From Capitella teleta (taxonomy: Eukaryota > Annelida > Polychaeta > Capitellidae): 64,000 nt of DNA. The notes under the pieces were generated by a model. It saw only the letters and a program-made list of their open reading frames with translations, was not told the DNA's origin and searched no databases. Of the stretch, positions 1 to 13,104 are shown piece by piece. A program made the translations under genes and the position numbers. The stretch spans positions 383,780 through 447,779 of the forward strand of contig KB310616.1 of assembly GCA_000328365.1 (NCBI GenBank), in the 5' to 3' direction. Each line of letters opens with the position of its first letter. The stretch's first letter is position 1.

Positions 1-3000
1 GTTTCCGTTTGCAATATTATTTTACAGAAGTTGTGTAGATAATTCCATTCGTTATAATTAACTGGAGAAAAAAACATGAAGACTTTTTTCAGTTATGGTT
101 GGCCAATGCATATGGGTCACAGACATCGTGAGGTGGGATGACAAGATCCGTGCGTCAAACTACGGTTGACCAATCAAACCAAATTAGCACATCTCGCAAT
201 TGGACCGAAGCAAACGGGTGCGGCTGATCAGCTACGCAGATTTATCGCTGTTCAGGAATCATGAGTGGGTCGATAAAAGCGGATCTGTCACATTGGCTAA
301 GATTGCGTTCGGAAGTCAAGGCGTTCACGAGAACTTCGGCCCATTTCGTTCAGCAATTGACGCATTTTGCTTCCAATTGGAACACATAATTCTACGCCCG
401 GATGCTCCACAGCCGACGTGATCGAGCGCAACGCAACCGAAAACAGACAGTTCAGCAAATTCCACTTGTTAAAAGACCGTTCGCTTCATCAGGCGCGCGT
501 CCTGCCCATCGCGCTTGATGGTGTACAGTTCGTTCGCAAACTGGCAGGCAGGCGTCGCTGTGTGAACCCCACGCCCGCGTATACGGAGTTAAATTACCCG
601 AATTTTTTGTGATGCATGTAATGTAAGTGAGCATAATAACTCAGCGTATCTCTGTGTAGAACAAGGAAGCGAATTTGCATTCACTGCAATTCAATATGAT
701 GGATGGAACAGCGAGCAAATCCGGGCTGTTGTGGGGGTGAATTATTTCCTGATGCAGTGCAGACTCTTATCAGCTGAAAGGGGGTCATTGGCTGATCATA
801 ATTCAATGCGAAATCAATGTTCTTCTGATTCATAAAGAGCCGAGAAGAACAGGCGCAGATAGCCCGTGATATGTGAGCGGATGACCATGCCTCTGTGCCA
901 CAAAGCGGCGATCAAAGTAAAACAACTCACGGGCACGTGGTCGAAGGATCGTTATGTAATTATATAAACATTGAACAGGCAACTAAACAGAAGACAGCCT
1001 TAAATGTCAGAGCGTGAATTGAAGGACGTTTCATATCAAATACAATGATTGTATCTGTTCTCATCCGTCTTATTACCCAGAGATTGAGTTCGATCTGAGT
1101 GCGAGAGCTTTCTTCCTTCCTTTTGAGAGGCGACTCTGGATAATCTGAGCCAACAGCGTTCATGAGTATCTGGCAAAACTCGTCGTGTCTGCATGATCAT
1201 CGCATTGGGTCAGAACTGCGTTCGTCTGCTGCCCTCTATGAGTTCAATATCGGATATTTATGTCCTTGGTCTTGTTCTTCCCCTTCCCTCAATCCAAACC
1301 CTTCTTGCCAAAAACACCCGATCTTGTTACAATCAATCGAGCAATCCATGTTCGGCTTTCGGATACAACGACGGGGAGAATGAAGATTGAATTACCTGAG
1401 CGCCATTAGTTGGGTGCTACGAGGCGTTGTCTCGTCCCGATCAAATGCGGAGGGGGCGTGACTGGCTGAATGCCCCTGCCCCTCTTCGCCATGGAAACCC
1501 CCTCTGTGTCCATCATGCCCCAACGACGGAGTGACCTCTCAGATTTTGACCTCTCCAAATGAGAAAGGGGTCATGAACAGTATATTATAATCGTATGCTT
1601 CTGAACCCGATAACCTCGGATTTAGGTATGAGTAACGGTGATGCTATTTTGAAGATTTATGCAATTTTTGAAGGATTGTGCTTTCTTTTGCAGTGAATAT
1701 TTATTTCAGGGTTGAGAAATGACATTCTGATGGAGTTTATTTCTGAACCTGCATTAGATGGATCATAATGTGATCTGACAACGCAACCAGGGATCAATAG
1801 CTAATTATTTTCACAATTTCTGGAACAGGAATTCAAATATTTTTCTTTATGAGATTCATGAAATCATGACAGTCTTATGACAATTCAGTATCTTCCGTCA
1901 GTGATGTACTGGAAAATTTATGTTTTGATAGCAGGCATATCCAGGAGAATATGTTGACTATTATTCTGTGGATTCTCATTTTCTGTCTAGGATATTCATA
2001 GTATTACAAGATGTATTACAATGCTATGCATGAGCATTCAGTGTTCACGCCCACACTTGCAATTACTAAATGCAATGTGAATAGAATATACATCCATTTC
2101 ATGGGAACATAATAAGCGTGAGAGGTACACGTCGAATGACATTCCATCTCTTGATTTGGCATACCCCCTTCAATTGTATTGTGTTGCTGTTCATTGTGCC
2201 ACCCACCCGGTTCGCAGTCAACTGATAACATTCCTACCCGCTGTTAGACTCACACAGTAGTAGTAATATACTAAATAAGCATGCACACGACTTATCCCAG
2301 AAGCACCATTGTCCATTACAGTGGCTTACCACGCCCTTGCCAGGGTCTTTGTGGCGCTCGACCTTTGACCCCTAAGTAAGCCGTGCGAGCTCCTTGAAAC
2401 CGAGCCAACAAGCCACCGGGATCCGGGGACATTTCCTGTGCGGACCCGATATCTCTCCTTCTTGTTCCGGGATCCAATCAACGATCTATGGATCCCGAAG
2501 AACGTGATGTTGGGAAAAGGAGATCTGCGCACTGCAGACGCGATTGCGGCATGAAAGCAGCCTACAGGGAGTCCTGCTTCAAGCGGAATTTGAGAGGAGT
2601 TCGATGCGGACCAGATGTGCTTCGGTTTTCTCTCGATTAAACCCAATAAGGTATACGGGAAGATTATTAGCACCAGGGGCACCATGCAAGGGATCTTTCT
2701 TGCTTCATTTGTCCTCAATCCATTAGTCGTCGCTTTGAGGGAAATGTCTTAGTGTTTAATCCGCAACATGAAAGAACAAAGCGGAAAATATCTGCAAGTA
2801 GAAAGGAAGCAAATGATAAGAACTAATAAATGCAATTACCAGATGACTACCCGGATTATTGGCAGACAGTGTTAAACACCGCATTGTTTAACAACAGTGA
2901 TATTATTATTTTGTAATCACGATCAAAGACAATTGAATAATCTTGTTAACATATCTGATTGCATTACTGTTATCCTGCATTGTGATTCAACAGAGCCATT

Positions 3001-3184
3001 CCCTCGTGTCTTCACGACCTCACCCCCGTGGCACCATCATGAAACTTTACATTTGATGATTATTATTATATTACCAGTTTTCTTCTTCTAAGATACTTTC
3101 CTGCGAGTGTTGTTTTCCCCATCTATAATCTTGCCCTTCTTCACTTCGCATTTTCTTCGTATGATGTTCTTGTTGTCTTTGCAG
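1..3184. other. Unassigned flank upstream of nAChR gene A
   Basis: I recognise no gene here. The signal-peptide exon of nAChR gene A should lie upstream of 3185, but I could not identify it; it may lie outside the window. Positions 1400-1560 and 2330-2560 are more GC-rich than their surroundings. The second stretch is open in frames on both strands (for example 2326-2718 on -), with no family I recognise. Confidence 0.4.
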
Positions 3185-6140
3185 AGGCAGCCATCAGAGC
3201 AGTTAAGCCCAAGAAGAAGATTATTCGCTCGAATGAATCGAAGATCAAAGATTTACTCTTCCGAAGCAGTCGCTACGACTCAACTACTCGCCCTGTGAAG
3301 GAAGACAGCACAGCCGTCGAATGCAATCTTGCAATTTCTCTCTACCATATTCTGGACACAGTAAGCGATTATTGTCCATTTGCCAGTCCCATTTTTCTCG
3401 TATGAACAAGTCATGACATGTAGTAAATCTTAGCATTGTCTGCTGGGCGTTAAAATTTACTGATGTTTAACCCTGCGTACATGTGAATTGAGAGTGATGT
3501 AATTATGTTATTCAGTTCTTCCTTGATTTCCATGCAAATTACAAGCCACACAAGACTCCTTCATTCTGACATTGGCAGAGTGGCATAAGCTACGAAGTGA
3601 GGAATTTCCCAAGAAAAGAGTGCTCCCTTTTTGACCTGGCACTTCGGGGACATCGTCTGATTTCCTGGCATGTTCACAATACCATTAGTGCAGTAATTGC
3701 ATTTGCAGCACACATCCTGTCAATATCATTTGAATAGAAACTAGCATTGCCTTCCCCCTTCTAGAATAGGTCGCACTGCTGATTGTTGAGCCCGTGCAAT
3801 GAACGCCGGCCTAAGACTCTTTCCTCATCAAATACTTGTCGATCCAATTCACTGGAATTTTCTCAGCCACGGGCGAGGCGTCGTTAGTGACATATACAGT
3901 TTTCTGTTTACGGAATCCTTGTATCCCGACGCATCTCATTTGCCATTGAGGACTTTTATGCTGTGCTTGAGGCATGCATGGGTGTATTTGAGGGCAACGA
4001 ATGCTTCGATGGTTTGCTCAGAAATTGAGAACGAAAATTGCAATTGTAAAGGTCAGACGTGCGGAATGGGCAGCTTCAGGGGACTGTAATTGTGAAGTGT
4101 TCATGTCGTATAATGGACAGCTGAACCTGAAAATTGCACCCATGAACACACCAGCATATTGAATGCAAGTGGTCTCATTCATGACCAACACTTAGTAATG
4201 AAAAACTGTCCAATCCTTTTAATCAGCCCTGAGTAGTCAAGTTAAACTAAGAATTAATTTTATATGTAACTCAACCTTGAGATCCCTTACCCGTTAACTA
4301 AAGCCATTTGTGAATGCTTACAAGGGATGAATAGTAATTACTCATTCGTGTTATTAAAAATCATGATGATCTGTGATTCAATGTGAGATATCATTTCCAC
4401 AGAACGAGAAGCAACAGACGTTCACCTGCCTTCTGGCTATCAGACAGGTGAGATAAACACGTTTCATCGCTCAGAGAACGAGAGAAGAAGAAGCTCTTCG
4501 CACCCCCCCCCCTCCTGCTCGCAAACAACCAATTGTTTGATACCCCACTAGGCGCCTATTATCGCTGTGTTATCGCCCATCCATTTTATCCTGTTACCTA
4601 AATACCTTTGGGTTATCGAACAGGTTTTTCCTCTTTTTCTTTCATGCCGGAATATTCTTCTCTGATCTTCTGGTTAATCTTTTTTTGCGGGTAACCATAA
4701 GGCGTCAGAATTTATCGTGAATTGGCGCTAATCAAGCGGTGGAATGACGTGATTTACGCATGAGTTGCACGTGATATGCGTGAACCGGGGCTGGCGCGTG
4801 CCCAGCCATAATCACCAATAACCCACTGCTCTCTGTTTGTGCGTCTCAACAGAGATGGAAAGATGAATATTTGACATGGAATGCTTCCGAGTTTGGCAAT
4901 GTAGGAACCATAAGGGTGCCGTCAAATAGAATATGGACGCCTGATCTGGTGATCTCAAATTTGTGAGTATTTCATCGATGTCTTTGCTCATGTCATCAAT
5001 ACTTGTTAAAGTGCCGGTGACAAATTTAATGATTACATGATCACCAATGCCATCATCTCGAGTGACGGTAGCGTGTTGTGGCTCTTCCCTGCTTTGATCA
5101 AAACCTACTGCACATTGAACGTCAAGTACTTCCCGTTTGATACTCAGAGATGCAAGTAAGTATATAATCACACGGCTAAGTGCTCGAGTACGTTGTTCAT
5201 TTCAGGATCGAGTTCATTTCATGGACTCACAGCGGTGATCAACTGGATATCTTCTACAACTCCAGCTTCGAGAATTCCGTCTACTACACACCGACCAACC
5301 AGGAATGGGCGGTGGATGGAATCGACACTGAGCGACATGTCAAATTCTATGCTTGCTGCGAGGAGCCATATCCGGATGTGACGTTCACGATCAAGATGCG
5401 CAGGCGCAGTCTGTTCTACATCGTCAATCTGATTGCTCCCTGCTTCCTCATTTTCATGATCGCATTTCTCGGCTTCTTTCTCCCAGTCGAAAGTGGAGAA
5501 AAAGTGAACCTTGAGACAACCATCCTCCTGGCTCTCGTAGTGTTCCTCCTGATGGTAGGGGAGAGCATGCCACCCACTCCAGACGCAATTCCAATCTTAG
5601 GTATGCTAAATCTGCCGACTTCGACCTCTCGCGAGTGTTTATATGTATTTTTATTACATAGGTATGTTCTTCGCCCTGACCATGGTCATGGTGACCATAG
5701 CATTGGTCATGGCGGTTATTTCGACGAATATTTACTCCAAAAAAGACCAGCCCCAGCGATGTCACCCCGTGGTCGTACGTATGGCCACGCATTTCTACCC
5801 GGACTACATCCCTGAGCGAGCGGTTCCGTCCTCTCGCCACCGCCTGCACCCGCACAAGGACTGCCGAATCACCAACGGTCGCCAATCGGACATCCTGTCT
5901 ATTGCGGACACGGAACTAGAGTCGCTCACGTGCTGCAAGCGATGTTGTCATCGTGAGAGTGACTCCGTCAGCTTCCGCGGAGCTCACACAGATTTTGATC
6001 ACGAGCTTTCGGAGGCAGAGTGGAGAGTCGTGGCCAAGTTTGTTGATCGACTATTCTTCTGGGTGTTCGTCGTGCTCAGTATATCGACACAAACCGCCCT
6101 TTTCCTGCAGATGGCGCCGGGAACCAGGCCGGAGGAGTGA
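3185..6140 (+). CDS. Nicotinic acetylcholine receptor alpha-type subunit (gene A), 5' partial
   Basis: Cys-loop ligand-gated cation channel subunit of the plasma membrane. Exons read by splice sites and phase: 3185-3360, 4403-4447 (45 nt), 4853-4962 (110 nt), 5012-5155, 5206-5600 and 5662-6140 (TGA). The 45- and 110-nt exons are classic for nAChR genes. About 448 residues are visible. In order they show: an N-terminal helix ending SLYHILDT; loop D in RWKDEYLTWN; loop A in WTPDLVISN; a Cys-loop with 13 residues between cysteines (YFPFDTQRC); loop B ISWT; a vicinal cysteine pair in FYACCEEPYPDV, the alpha signature; M1; an M2 starting GEKVNLETT; M3; a loop of roughly 110 residues; and M4. Glu at M2 -1' predicts cation selectivity. 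The loop A tyrosine is replaced by Ser, so acetylcholine binding may be altered. The signal-peptide exon is not identified. The gene is tail-to-tail with paralogue B. Confidence 0.95.
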
Positions 6141-6448
6141 GATGGGATTACCAGAAAATCGTTGTCGACTGGAGATCGCGTTTCCGATGATTTCCGGGAT
6201 TCGAGTTTTTTTGTTTTTTTTTCTTTCTCCGGGATGAAGATGCCATATCGAGGAGGATATCAAATAGGGAACACCCGTTGACAAACTATTTTGTAGACTT
6301 ATGTTGTTAAGAGAGAAAACTCGTTTATGCTGTGTTATAGTCCGTTAATTTTATGTGCCATAATTGCATGCATTGTGCAATTGCACGATCTACGTCCTTT
6401 GGTCGATATATGTCATATGAATGCAGTCCACATACGCGTTACAGTAGA

Positions 6449-6454
6449 ATAAAA
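6449..6454 (+). terminator. Candidate poly(A) signal of nAChR gene A
   Basis: A perfect AATAAA lies 309 bases after the stop codon of gene A and is the first canonical hexamer I found on this strand after the stop. Confidence 0.5.
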
Positions 6455-7733
6455 TCTTGTAAACATGTATAGTACACTCCTCTCTGGCTCTGTGTATAAC
6501 GTGGGGTTTGTTAACTGGGGCTCAAACCGAATCGTATGGCTCCTCAGAATATTAGTATTAAGGATATGGTTTTGGTAACATACTTGCCTATTATGTCTAT
6601 GGTCCAGGAACTTTTGTTTCTGCGTAGATGCTAAGCAATTTAGCGACCACAACAACCATCGCATTGCGTCACTTGTTGGTCGGTCAAATAGTAGGCACTG
6701 GTAAGTTCAGGAGAGTAGCTTGTAAATTCGTGCAATGACCAAAAGGGGAGAATAGCACACGCCAAATGACACAGGAAATGACAGAGAAAGGAATGCTTGA
6801 AACTCGACTTTTATCACAAGGTTATACCAAGCTAGCTCTATATATAGGATTGTATCAATCGTGGAAGAAGAGTGTCCTGCAACGGTTCAACCAATGGACA
6901 ACATTATGTAGCCACCATGCTGTATTTCTGACCAAGATCCAGAAGCGAGAATGACTAGGTGTTTGCAGGAACCCTTATTCCAACCAATGGGATAAATTAA
7001 GAATCAATGTTGCAGCTAATTAATTTTTATTTAGTCATCAAATCTTGCCATAATACGATTAGGCGGTAAGAACATGTTTAACATGTTATTTTAATTGGTA
7101 GAAAATAAATGCTTAGAAAGCTCAAATGAACTGAACCGGAGGGTTCTGCGAGTATGTTGATTGAGTGTGTGTAATGGTTTTTAATGTAAACTTTCAGGTA
7201 ATTATATTTAAAACCAGGCTGATCGACACGGAGATGTGAGTGTGCGTTTGCTTTGATCTCATCACAATACCGACAAAACACACACACACACGCAAAATAA
7301 CCAAACGTGATCAGATATGAACTAGAAGTCATGTGTCGCATACAAGAGTTTGGGATAACAGGGGTGATATGGACGTGATACTCTACACGTACTGTCGCAA
7401 TTTGTCTTCTGATAATGAAGCCGAATGTTCATCAGTGTGTATTAAGTGTCTATACAGCAGAGCGTTGGTGGTATGTCATTCATAATGTGTCTTTTCCTCA
7501 ATCATCTCGATCTACAGGGCGTTATGATCTCGACAGATCTCTCTGCCTCACAATAATCCTCGTGTCGTCGAGTTTCAGGAGTTCAGTGGAGATCGACAGT
7601 GTCGGCCAAATTGAGCTCAGTTCGAATGCAATTTTAAAAGTTAATTGATTGACTAACTTAAAACTTCCAAATATTCTATCTTGTATTCACCCAATCGTGA
7701 CAGGATCATAGCTGTTAGGCTCATTCGCGACCA

Positions 7734-7951
<218 letters not shown>

Positions 7952-8137
7952 TTAAAATCGACGGAAGCGGAGATGGGTGAGGAAGAATGTTAATACACTG
8001 CATAGAGTGCATATAATTGGCTTGGTTCATCGCAACATGAACGCCGAAAATACACGTGCGTGATTTCTACGCTTATCATTTAATATGCGCCTGATCGTAA
8101 CAACACCTACTCAAAATTAATCCATGCACCGCCCAAT

Positions 8138-8359
8138 ATGGTTCAATATCCTTCCAGCATCAGTGTAATATGGTTCAGTATCCTTCCAGTATTAGTATAA
8201 TAAATTATGGTTCAATATCCTTCCAGCATCAGTGTAATATGGTTCAGTACCCCTCCAGCATCAATGTAATATGGTTCAGTACCCCTCCAGCATCAGTGTA
8301 ATATGGTTCAATATCCTTCCAGTATTAGTGTAATATGGTTCAATATCCTTCCAGCATCC
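8138..8359. repeat. 32-bp minisatellite, about 7 units
   Basis: Tandem array with a unit starting ATGGTTCAATATCCTTCCAG. There are six full units and one partial. One unit is extended by 5 bp. Unit variants differ at a few linked positions (AATATCCTT versus AGTACCCCT; GCATCAGTG versus GTATTAGTA), which suggests unit duplication and conversion. Confidence 0.95.
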
Positions 8360-8977
8360 TCAAAATAAACGGTGAGAAACTTATACCTTCAACCATCGGT
8401 CAAGAAAAAAATTAATAAAAATTATAATTATTCTATGTCAGGTTTATTGCTTCAATAACATCATTACCATTGTACAACCAGACGTATTGGTAATTCACTC
8501 CAATAATTCAAGTCACCAGCGCAGATGCTAATTGCAATTAACCGTTAATTAAAGCACGCTCTAACACTTCCTTCGCCTCTCAATTAGCCAAACAACAACG
8601 AAACTATCAATTGTGGATATTTCTGCGCCCTTCCGCCGACTGAATGCCTTCCTTGCGGCTGTGCAATTGACCGGAAATAAGGACTGATCTTAGCTCATAA
8701 ATCGCTGGATGAGATTCGCTCGCAGAGATTGCGGGAGTCGCGAGGAAATTCATCTTGTCGCAAGCCACAATTAGGAGAGCACGCTCCTTCGGGCGACCGA
8801 ACGAGCGCCATTATACGCCAGGATCAATTCCCGGCGCGCGGAATGCCAAGTCGGGCCGTCACCGTAGCTCAACAAGAGTCATAATCTCTGTCGACATAGA
8901 TTACAAAAAGGACAAAGCGGAAGATATGCAGGCCACGTGACTGTGATACAATTCACGTAGATCCAGGTTGGGTGATT

Positions 8978-8983
8978 TTTATT
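8978..8983 (-). terminator. Candidate poly(A) signal of nAChR gene B
   Basis: TTTATT on + reads AATAAA on -, about 340 bases beyond the gene B stop codon. I saw no closer canonical hexamer on that strand. Confidence 0.4.
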
Positions 8984-9325
8984 TATAAAACAAACGAAAA
9001 CAATGCTGGAACTGATATTTACATGATAAAGTAAGCAATGGTTATAAGATGTGATTAAAAGGTTCTTGTATGTTCTATTGGTTTAGTTTTAGTTTTTTGC
9101 AGAACACGCCCCAAATATGATCAATAATATTTTTTTTACAATTGATAACACGTCAGTCACACTCACTCATCACAAATTAAATCTGTCCTATTCTATATAA
9201 TAATAATACACGGGATATGAAGCATATAAAACCACAGAGGAAGAATAATTATTTTTCCCCTGTGATAAAACTGAGTAAGCAAATATCGGCGCATCACAGA
9301 GTTCCGCGGGCCGCTTCAGCCGTGT

Positions 9326-12300
9326 TTACGTCGCATTCATGTGAGGGATTGAACAAAACATCCAGGACAGAGCGGCGATGCTGGCCAGGAGAAACAGCCA
9401 GAAGAACACGCGATCCACTGACTTAGCCAACAGCATCCACTCTTGCGCAATGTTGTCTTTCTGCGCGTCCAATAAATCCGGGAGGTAAGACTCGTGATGG
9501 TGTTTCCCGCGGCTGAACGAATTGCCCCCACTGCGCCTGCGCACGCTGTTCTTCTTACTGGAAGTCAGTGTTTCAAGCTCGCTCAGCATTGATAGATTGT
9601 CTAGTTCGATTTCCGGTACTCGGATCTCGTTCACGTGATTCTCTGACGTGACTTTGTCCGTGTGTGGGGTACGAGTCACGTGACGTTTCGGATGTCTGGG
9701 CATAAAGATCGGTCTGCTGATGGCCGGGATTCGAACCCCGCTGTCTTTGCGAAGGAAGATGTTGGTGACCACCACGGCCATGACCAAAGCTATGGACACC
9801 ATGATCATGGTCAGACCAAACAGCAGACCTGGAAAAGAGACAGCGGATGCGAGTTAATTGCGGAGAGGCTCAGTTGCGAGAGGGCAAATGGGTGGACGGA
9901 GATGGATGGCACCCGCCACACCTGTTGATTATAATCAATCTCCCTCTCCATCCTCAATCTAATCAACCGGAACACCACAGTGTTGTAGGTGCGTCCTTTA
10001 TATTGCTTACCGTCGAATACCCATACTGAAATGCCATTATAATTCACAATATCACCATACTTATACATCACAATAGGGATTTTATTTTAATTAAGACGTA
10101 CCTAAAGCAGGTATTGCATCGGGCGTCGGTGGCAGCGTTTCGCCAACGATCAAGAGAAACACAACGAGAGCCAACAGGATTGTGATCTCCAAGTTGACTT
10201 TCTCCCCCGACTCAACGGGTAAGAAGAAGCCGAGAAAGGACACGGCGTAGATGAGAAGACACGGGAAGATGAAGTTGATGATGTAGAAAAGGCTTCTCCT
10301 CGTCATGTGGATGGTGAACGTGACGTCTGGGTAAGGCTCGGGACAGCAGGCGTACACCATCTCGTGGCGAATCACCGACAACTTATCCACGTACCACTCC
10401 TGGTTTTTGGGAGTGTAGTACACCGTCTGGGCCTCAGATTCGTTGAATGTCACGTTTAGTTTGAGTCCATGGAACGTCCAAGAGATGAAAACAATGTTGC
10501 ACCTTTGTTGATCAAAGGGAAAGTGACGCACGTCCAGAGTGCAGTAGGTCTTGACCACCGCAGGAAACATCCACAAAACTTCCCCGTTGCTATTCACTAT
10601 GCAATAGGTGTCCATGAAATCCTGGAAGCTATCATCAACGCTGATGAAAGAGAATCGTGAGATTAAGTTCGGGTGAGCTGACAAGCAAGAACTAACAAGT
10701 TGTTGATGAATATATCCGGGGTCCAGATGCGAGTTGCAGGAACCCAGATTTGCGTGAGATCTCCGTAGTCAGTTGAATTCCACGTCAAGTATTCGTCCAT
10801 CCATCGCTGTAAGTATAAAGCTAGAATAACATGCATAAATGATCAAGCGGGCAAAAGATCGCAACAATTCCATTCTCGATTTGCATTTCCATCAATGCGT
10901 TCTTCAATTTTCCTCGTCGCAGTGTCCGTTGCAAATAGGGGCTGGCGGCATCCAAATGATCCTGTTTACCGGGGGCTCGACTTGAGTTAACCCCTAGCGT
11001 TCGGAAGATTGGAGTAGCTACAAGAGATGGGTCCTTGGGGCTTTCGCAGACGGCTGGGCAAGGGTGCATTTCTGGCGAATTGTCGCCACATTCATCGCAG
11101 ACAGCGAATTGGCTGCTCGTCCGCACATCGTGCACTGAAGATGATTCAATGCAAGTGTGTATGAGCCCCGGGGGGCTGGTATACCCTCGGCACGGGGCAT
11201 TAAACGCTCGGATAGTATAGCAGGCCCCCTTGATGAATGGATGAACCTTATGGCTCCCCATGAGGGGTCAGGGTACTCACCAATCGAATAGCGATCAACG
11301 CTGATAAGGTTTGGTACTTCTCGTTCTGAAACAGCAAGGGAGCGTGATTATGATGTGATTATAATTATATTTTTAGTGTATATGTTTACACATCAGCGGT
11401 GTTGATAATCGAATCATCGACAGAATCGGTCCCGTCCCGATCAGACCTCCAGCAAGCGAGCTAATCTGGTTAGAATAATAACTGGCCAATGTCCAGAAAT
11501 CCCCTACAAAGTGCAATCAAGGTTCCCTCATTATTCGTCTGCTTCACAGTGAGCTAATTCGCGGAATCCGATATCCGGAAATGCCTCTTAAACTCGCTAA
11601 ATTGAAGACCCCTGGTTGCCTTCCGGTGACACCACGTGACACCACGTGACATCACGTGACCGTCTCGGGATGAATGGTGACCCCAGCTGCGTTTGACAGA
11701 CTCCGTTGACCCTCAGTCTCATTTTGATGAAGACTGCTCGCTACGACAACGTCAGCGCCACCATTGACGCATCACGTACGTCGATAGGAGACCTTCCCCT
11801 TCCTCAACTCCATTTCGCTCACGATCGCACGAAATGTGGTTGAAAAGCAACGAGTAATGCTTTGAAAAGTTTCGCAGATTGCCTCATAATAAAAGGCAAA
11901 TCTTGAGTACGCTGGTTACATCACAGGGCACATCAAAGAAGAGCGCGCCTGTCGCCGAGGAGGGTTCTAAATGCTATCAGGATTGCGCACAGAGAATAGC
12001 AATGGCACCGCCAGTACAATGCCGTTCAAGCCTTGTGATGCGGTCTCCTCAAGGAATCATTATGGTCTTGTATATAGACGCCACCGCTGCAAGAAGCTGT
12101 TGCTTCGGGGACATTGCGATTTAGATAACTCATTGGGGATTTAGAGAAACCTCAATTGAAATACTTTAGAACAGTGACCTTATGCTTCGAGAAAAAGTTC
12201 CCGGATATATCAAGGGTTTTTTCTCCTATTTCCTCTGACGTCATGACTAGCTCTTCCATCATCCATTTTAGTCTCTTTCCGTCGCATTGCGTCGACTCTC

Positions 12301-13104
12301 CCTCTTCCTCACGGCCAAGCAAAGCAGCCCTCTTTTCCCACAAGCACCTCGGGCCTTGTCGGGCTGAATGTCAAACTGAGACGTCAGATGATAAGCAGAT
12401 AAAAGCAGCCGTACAGCGAGGCCGATCATGTCACAACGCCTCACTTGGGCAATAAATCCGCGCAGAAGTATTAAAACACGTGATCTCTGTCACCCGTGTT
12501 TATATCTATGCGTAAACATGGCAAAAAATTTGCGTGTCTCTAAAAAGCTTAAATCCCGCAAGAGTTATATCATTAAAAATTATCTTCACTGGAAACTGCG
12601 TGCAAACGAGAGATAAGGGAACACGCAAGCTCACCGTGTCAAGAATGTGGTAGAGCGACATTCCTACAAACAGATGCATGGTGGTCTCGTCACTCCTTAC
12701 GGGTCTCGTCGTTTTGTCGTAATACGTGTCCACGAGGATCTTCTTCTTCACCCGGTATTCATTCGACGAGTTCTCCATGTCGAACCCTCTAATATCAGAG
12801 TTCGCTTTCTTTTTCCTCTTCGCTATTTTACGCTGATTCTTGCTGCCAGCACCTCGTCCCAGACTGCCACCACCAAGTGCAAAGTCGTTTTGCATTTCCG
12901 AATTCCTCCAGTCGTTGCTCTCATCGGGAGATATCAATTTCTGTGATTTTGGTTTCACCGTTCTCGTGATGGCTTCAGCGACTGTGTGATCGTGCAGGGG
13001 TCGCGTGTCATCCCAGACTGAGGCTTCCGTGAAGGAGGACGGTGTCGGGGTGGGCGGGGTAGGTCTATCGCCCATAGAACATGCTCTGGAGATGAACGAC
13101 GACA
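9326..13104 (-). CDS. Nicotinic acetylcholine receptor alpha-type subunit (gene B), main exons
   Basis: Cys-loop cation channel subunit, paralogue of gene A. Exons on -: 12635-13104, 11281-11325 (45 nt), 10697-10806 (110 nt), 10102-10640 and 9326-9828 (TAA). With the proposed first exon at 29431-29473 the coding length is 1710 nt, or 569 residues, with every phase consistent. It shows: SLYHILDT; loop D RWMDEYLTWN; loop A WTPDIFINN (Asn at the usual Tyr); Cys-loop cysteines near residues 256 and 270; loop B ISWTF; YACCPEPYPDV (alpha-type vicinal cysteines near 321-322); M1; M2 starting GEKVNLEIT; M3; a short cytoplasmic loop; and M4 near the C-terminus. Compared with A it lacks the intron after the Cys-loop. 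It also has a long Pro/Ser- then Lys/Gly-rich N-terminal extension between the signal peptide and the ligand-binding domain. The two subunits could co-assemble, but that is inference. Confidence 0.95.
11631..11660. promoter_or_regulatory. Triple CACGTG E-box array in gene B intron
   Basis: Three consecutive 10-bp units (two ACCACGTGAC and one ATCACGTGAC), each holding a palindromic CACGTG E-box at 11633, 11643 and 11653. They lie in the intron between the 470-nt and 45-nt exons of gene B. The helical spacing (one turn) would suit bHLH-ZIP binding. Function is inferred only. Confidence 0.4.

Noticed and set aside
2326-2718. 130-codon minus ORF
   Set aside because: No family resemblance and the frame is open on both strands in a GC-rich patch; probably chance.
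5454-5885. 143-codon minus ORF
   Set aside because: Antisense shadow of the nAChR gene A exons, which have clear family motifs on +.
8138-8359. CRISPR-like array
   Set aside because: Head-to-tail minisatellite units without unique spacers, in animal DNA.
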